Shown here: in pieces, positions 63,620-64,000 of the stretch
How positions within the stretch are numbered: the first letter of the stretch is position 1
Layout: the number at the start of each line of letters is the position of its first letter
NCBI GenBank assembly: GCA_937876465.1
Contig: CALEHV010000043.1
Location: 1 to 64,000 of the forward strand
DNA: 64,000 nt
DNA from: an uncultured Bacillota bacterium
GTDB taxonomy: Bacteria > Bacillota_I > Bacilli_A > RFN20 > CAG-826
Reading direction: 5' to 3'
Position numbers and translations under genes: made by a program
Notes under the pieces: model-generated
The model's input: the letters and a program-made list of their open reading frames with translations, nothing else
Told to the model about the DNA's origin: nothing
The model's database searches: none

Positions 63620-63637
63620 GATTATGATAACATAATC
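63620..63637. promoter_or_regulatory. Inverted repeat between divergent genes, overlapping -10-like boxes
   Basis: GATTATG and CATAATC arms flank ATAA. It lies between the CYTH gene and the membrane protein gene. TATGAT-like boxes on both strands may be -10 boxes; a shared regulator is possible. Confidence 0.4.
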
Positions 63638-63639
63638 AT

Positions 63640-64000
63640 ATGCATAGTTTATTAAATTACGTTTTATTTGCAGAAGGTGAAGTTGATCTCACCTGGCTTT
63701 TTATAGTTTTAGCATGCTTAGCGGGTGCAGCATTCTTAACAGTTTTAATTTTATTTTTCATAGCACTTAGCAAAAAAAGAAAAAACGAATACGCAATTCA
63801 TTATGAATCAAAACCAATAAAGGTTTCTAACCAAGATGATAAATCACTTAGCTTTATTAAGGGCTTAGGCGGACAAGAAAACATCGTAGAACATCAAATG
63901 GTGGGTCATAGAATGAGTTTTGTTCTACAAGATTATTCTTTGATTAAAGAACAACAACTCAAAGAGTTGGGTGTTGAATCAATCATAAAAATGTCAAATA
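63640..64000 (+). CDS. Membrane protein with a PTS EIIB-like domain, partial (runs off window)
   Basis: The visible 120 residues have a short lumenal start, one transmembrane helix (about 18-42), a basic stop-transfer SKKRKN and an EIIB-like domain from about 65 with SFIKGLGGQENI and SFVLQDYSLIKEQQLKELGVE. In true glucose-type EIIB the phosphorylated Cys follows NI by about five residues; here that stretch reads VEHQMVGHRM with no Cys. It is thus probably a regulatory or structural EIIB-like protein rather than a transporter subunit. It starts 11 bases after a -10-like box. Confidence 0.7.
   Translation, partial: MHSLLNYVLFAEGEVDLTWLFIVLACLAGAAFLTVLILFFIALSKKRKNEYAIHYESKPIKVSNQDDKSLSFIKGLGGQENIVEHQMVGHRMSFVLQDYSLIKEQQLKELGVESIIKMSN

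Noticed and set aside
1..64000. CRISPR array
   Set aside because: No series of evenly spaced direct repeats and no cas gene was found; the only long repeat is the 301-bp pair at 40829 and 53438.

Overview
The window is AT-rich DNA from a Firmicutes/Tenericutes-type bacterium with Gram-positive cell architecture, probably a gut member of the Bacilli/Mollicutes side of the tree. Signs of this are lipobox signal peptides, AGGAGG-type ribosome binding sites, an Spx-type regulator, a CYTH protein, and a MalE/F/G-like sugar importer. TGA is used as a stop and TGG as tryptophan throughout, so the mycoplasma code does not apply. The species cannot be fixed from the sequence alone.

1-21.8 kb is an extracellular starch/maltodextrin locus, almost entirely on the + strand. 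It runs: substrate-binding lipoprotein with Ig-like repeats, MalF-like and MalG-like permeases, an ABC ATPase with a very long coiled-coil tail, two small lipoproteins, a secreted GH13 amylase/pullulanase with a CBM41-like module, a starch-binding-type lipoprotein, a type I pullulanase, two Big2-repeat lipoproteins and a cytoplasmic GH77 4-alpha-glucanotransferase. Starch would be bound and cut at the surface, oligosaccharides imported by the ABC system, and then remodelled by MalQ. A terminator follows malQ.

21.8-30.7 kb is a cell-surface glycopolymer cluster: a TagD-like cytidylyltransferase, a LicD-family phosphotransferase, one long protein that appears to fuse a flippase to an O-antigen-polymerase/ligase-like protein, a small lipoprotein, a membrane protein and three glycosyltransferase genes (one a fusion of two transferase domains).

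30.7-59.2 kb is an accessory island rich in defence-type genes, recombinase remnants and broken genes. It holds AbiH, an AAA_13 zinc-hook ATPase resembling RloC/PrrC, AIPR, a truncated serine recombinase, a small HNH-like protein, an ATPase/TOPRIM pair, a frameshifted bacteriocin-like secreted protein with a membrane partner, XRE and ECF-sigma remnants, a tandem AAA_14-like pair, a tyrosine recombinase, a pentapeptide-repeat membrane protein, a split ATP-grasp gene, and a four-gene operon that begins as a type II Thoeris system (TM-Macro ThsA plus TIR ThsB) and continues with a DUF4365 gene and a small unknown gene. It also holds a compact RiPP cluster (30-residue three-cysteine peptide, radical SAM enzyme, ABC exporter) and a frameshifted second zinc-hook ATPase. 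A 301-bp direct repeat links the ends of the ATPase/TOPRIM and Thoeris-like operons.

59.6-64 kb returns to core genes: tRNA-Ser(GGA), an RluD-family pseudouridine synthase, a Cof-type HAD phosphatase, trpS, spx, a CYTH protein and the start of a membrane protein with an EIIB-like domain that runs off the window. The best candidates for new biology are the three-cysteine RiPP cluster, the extended Thoeris operon with its duplicated last gene, the flippase-polymerase fusion and the coiled-coil ABC ATPase.
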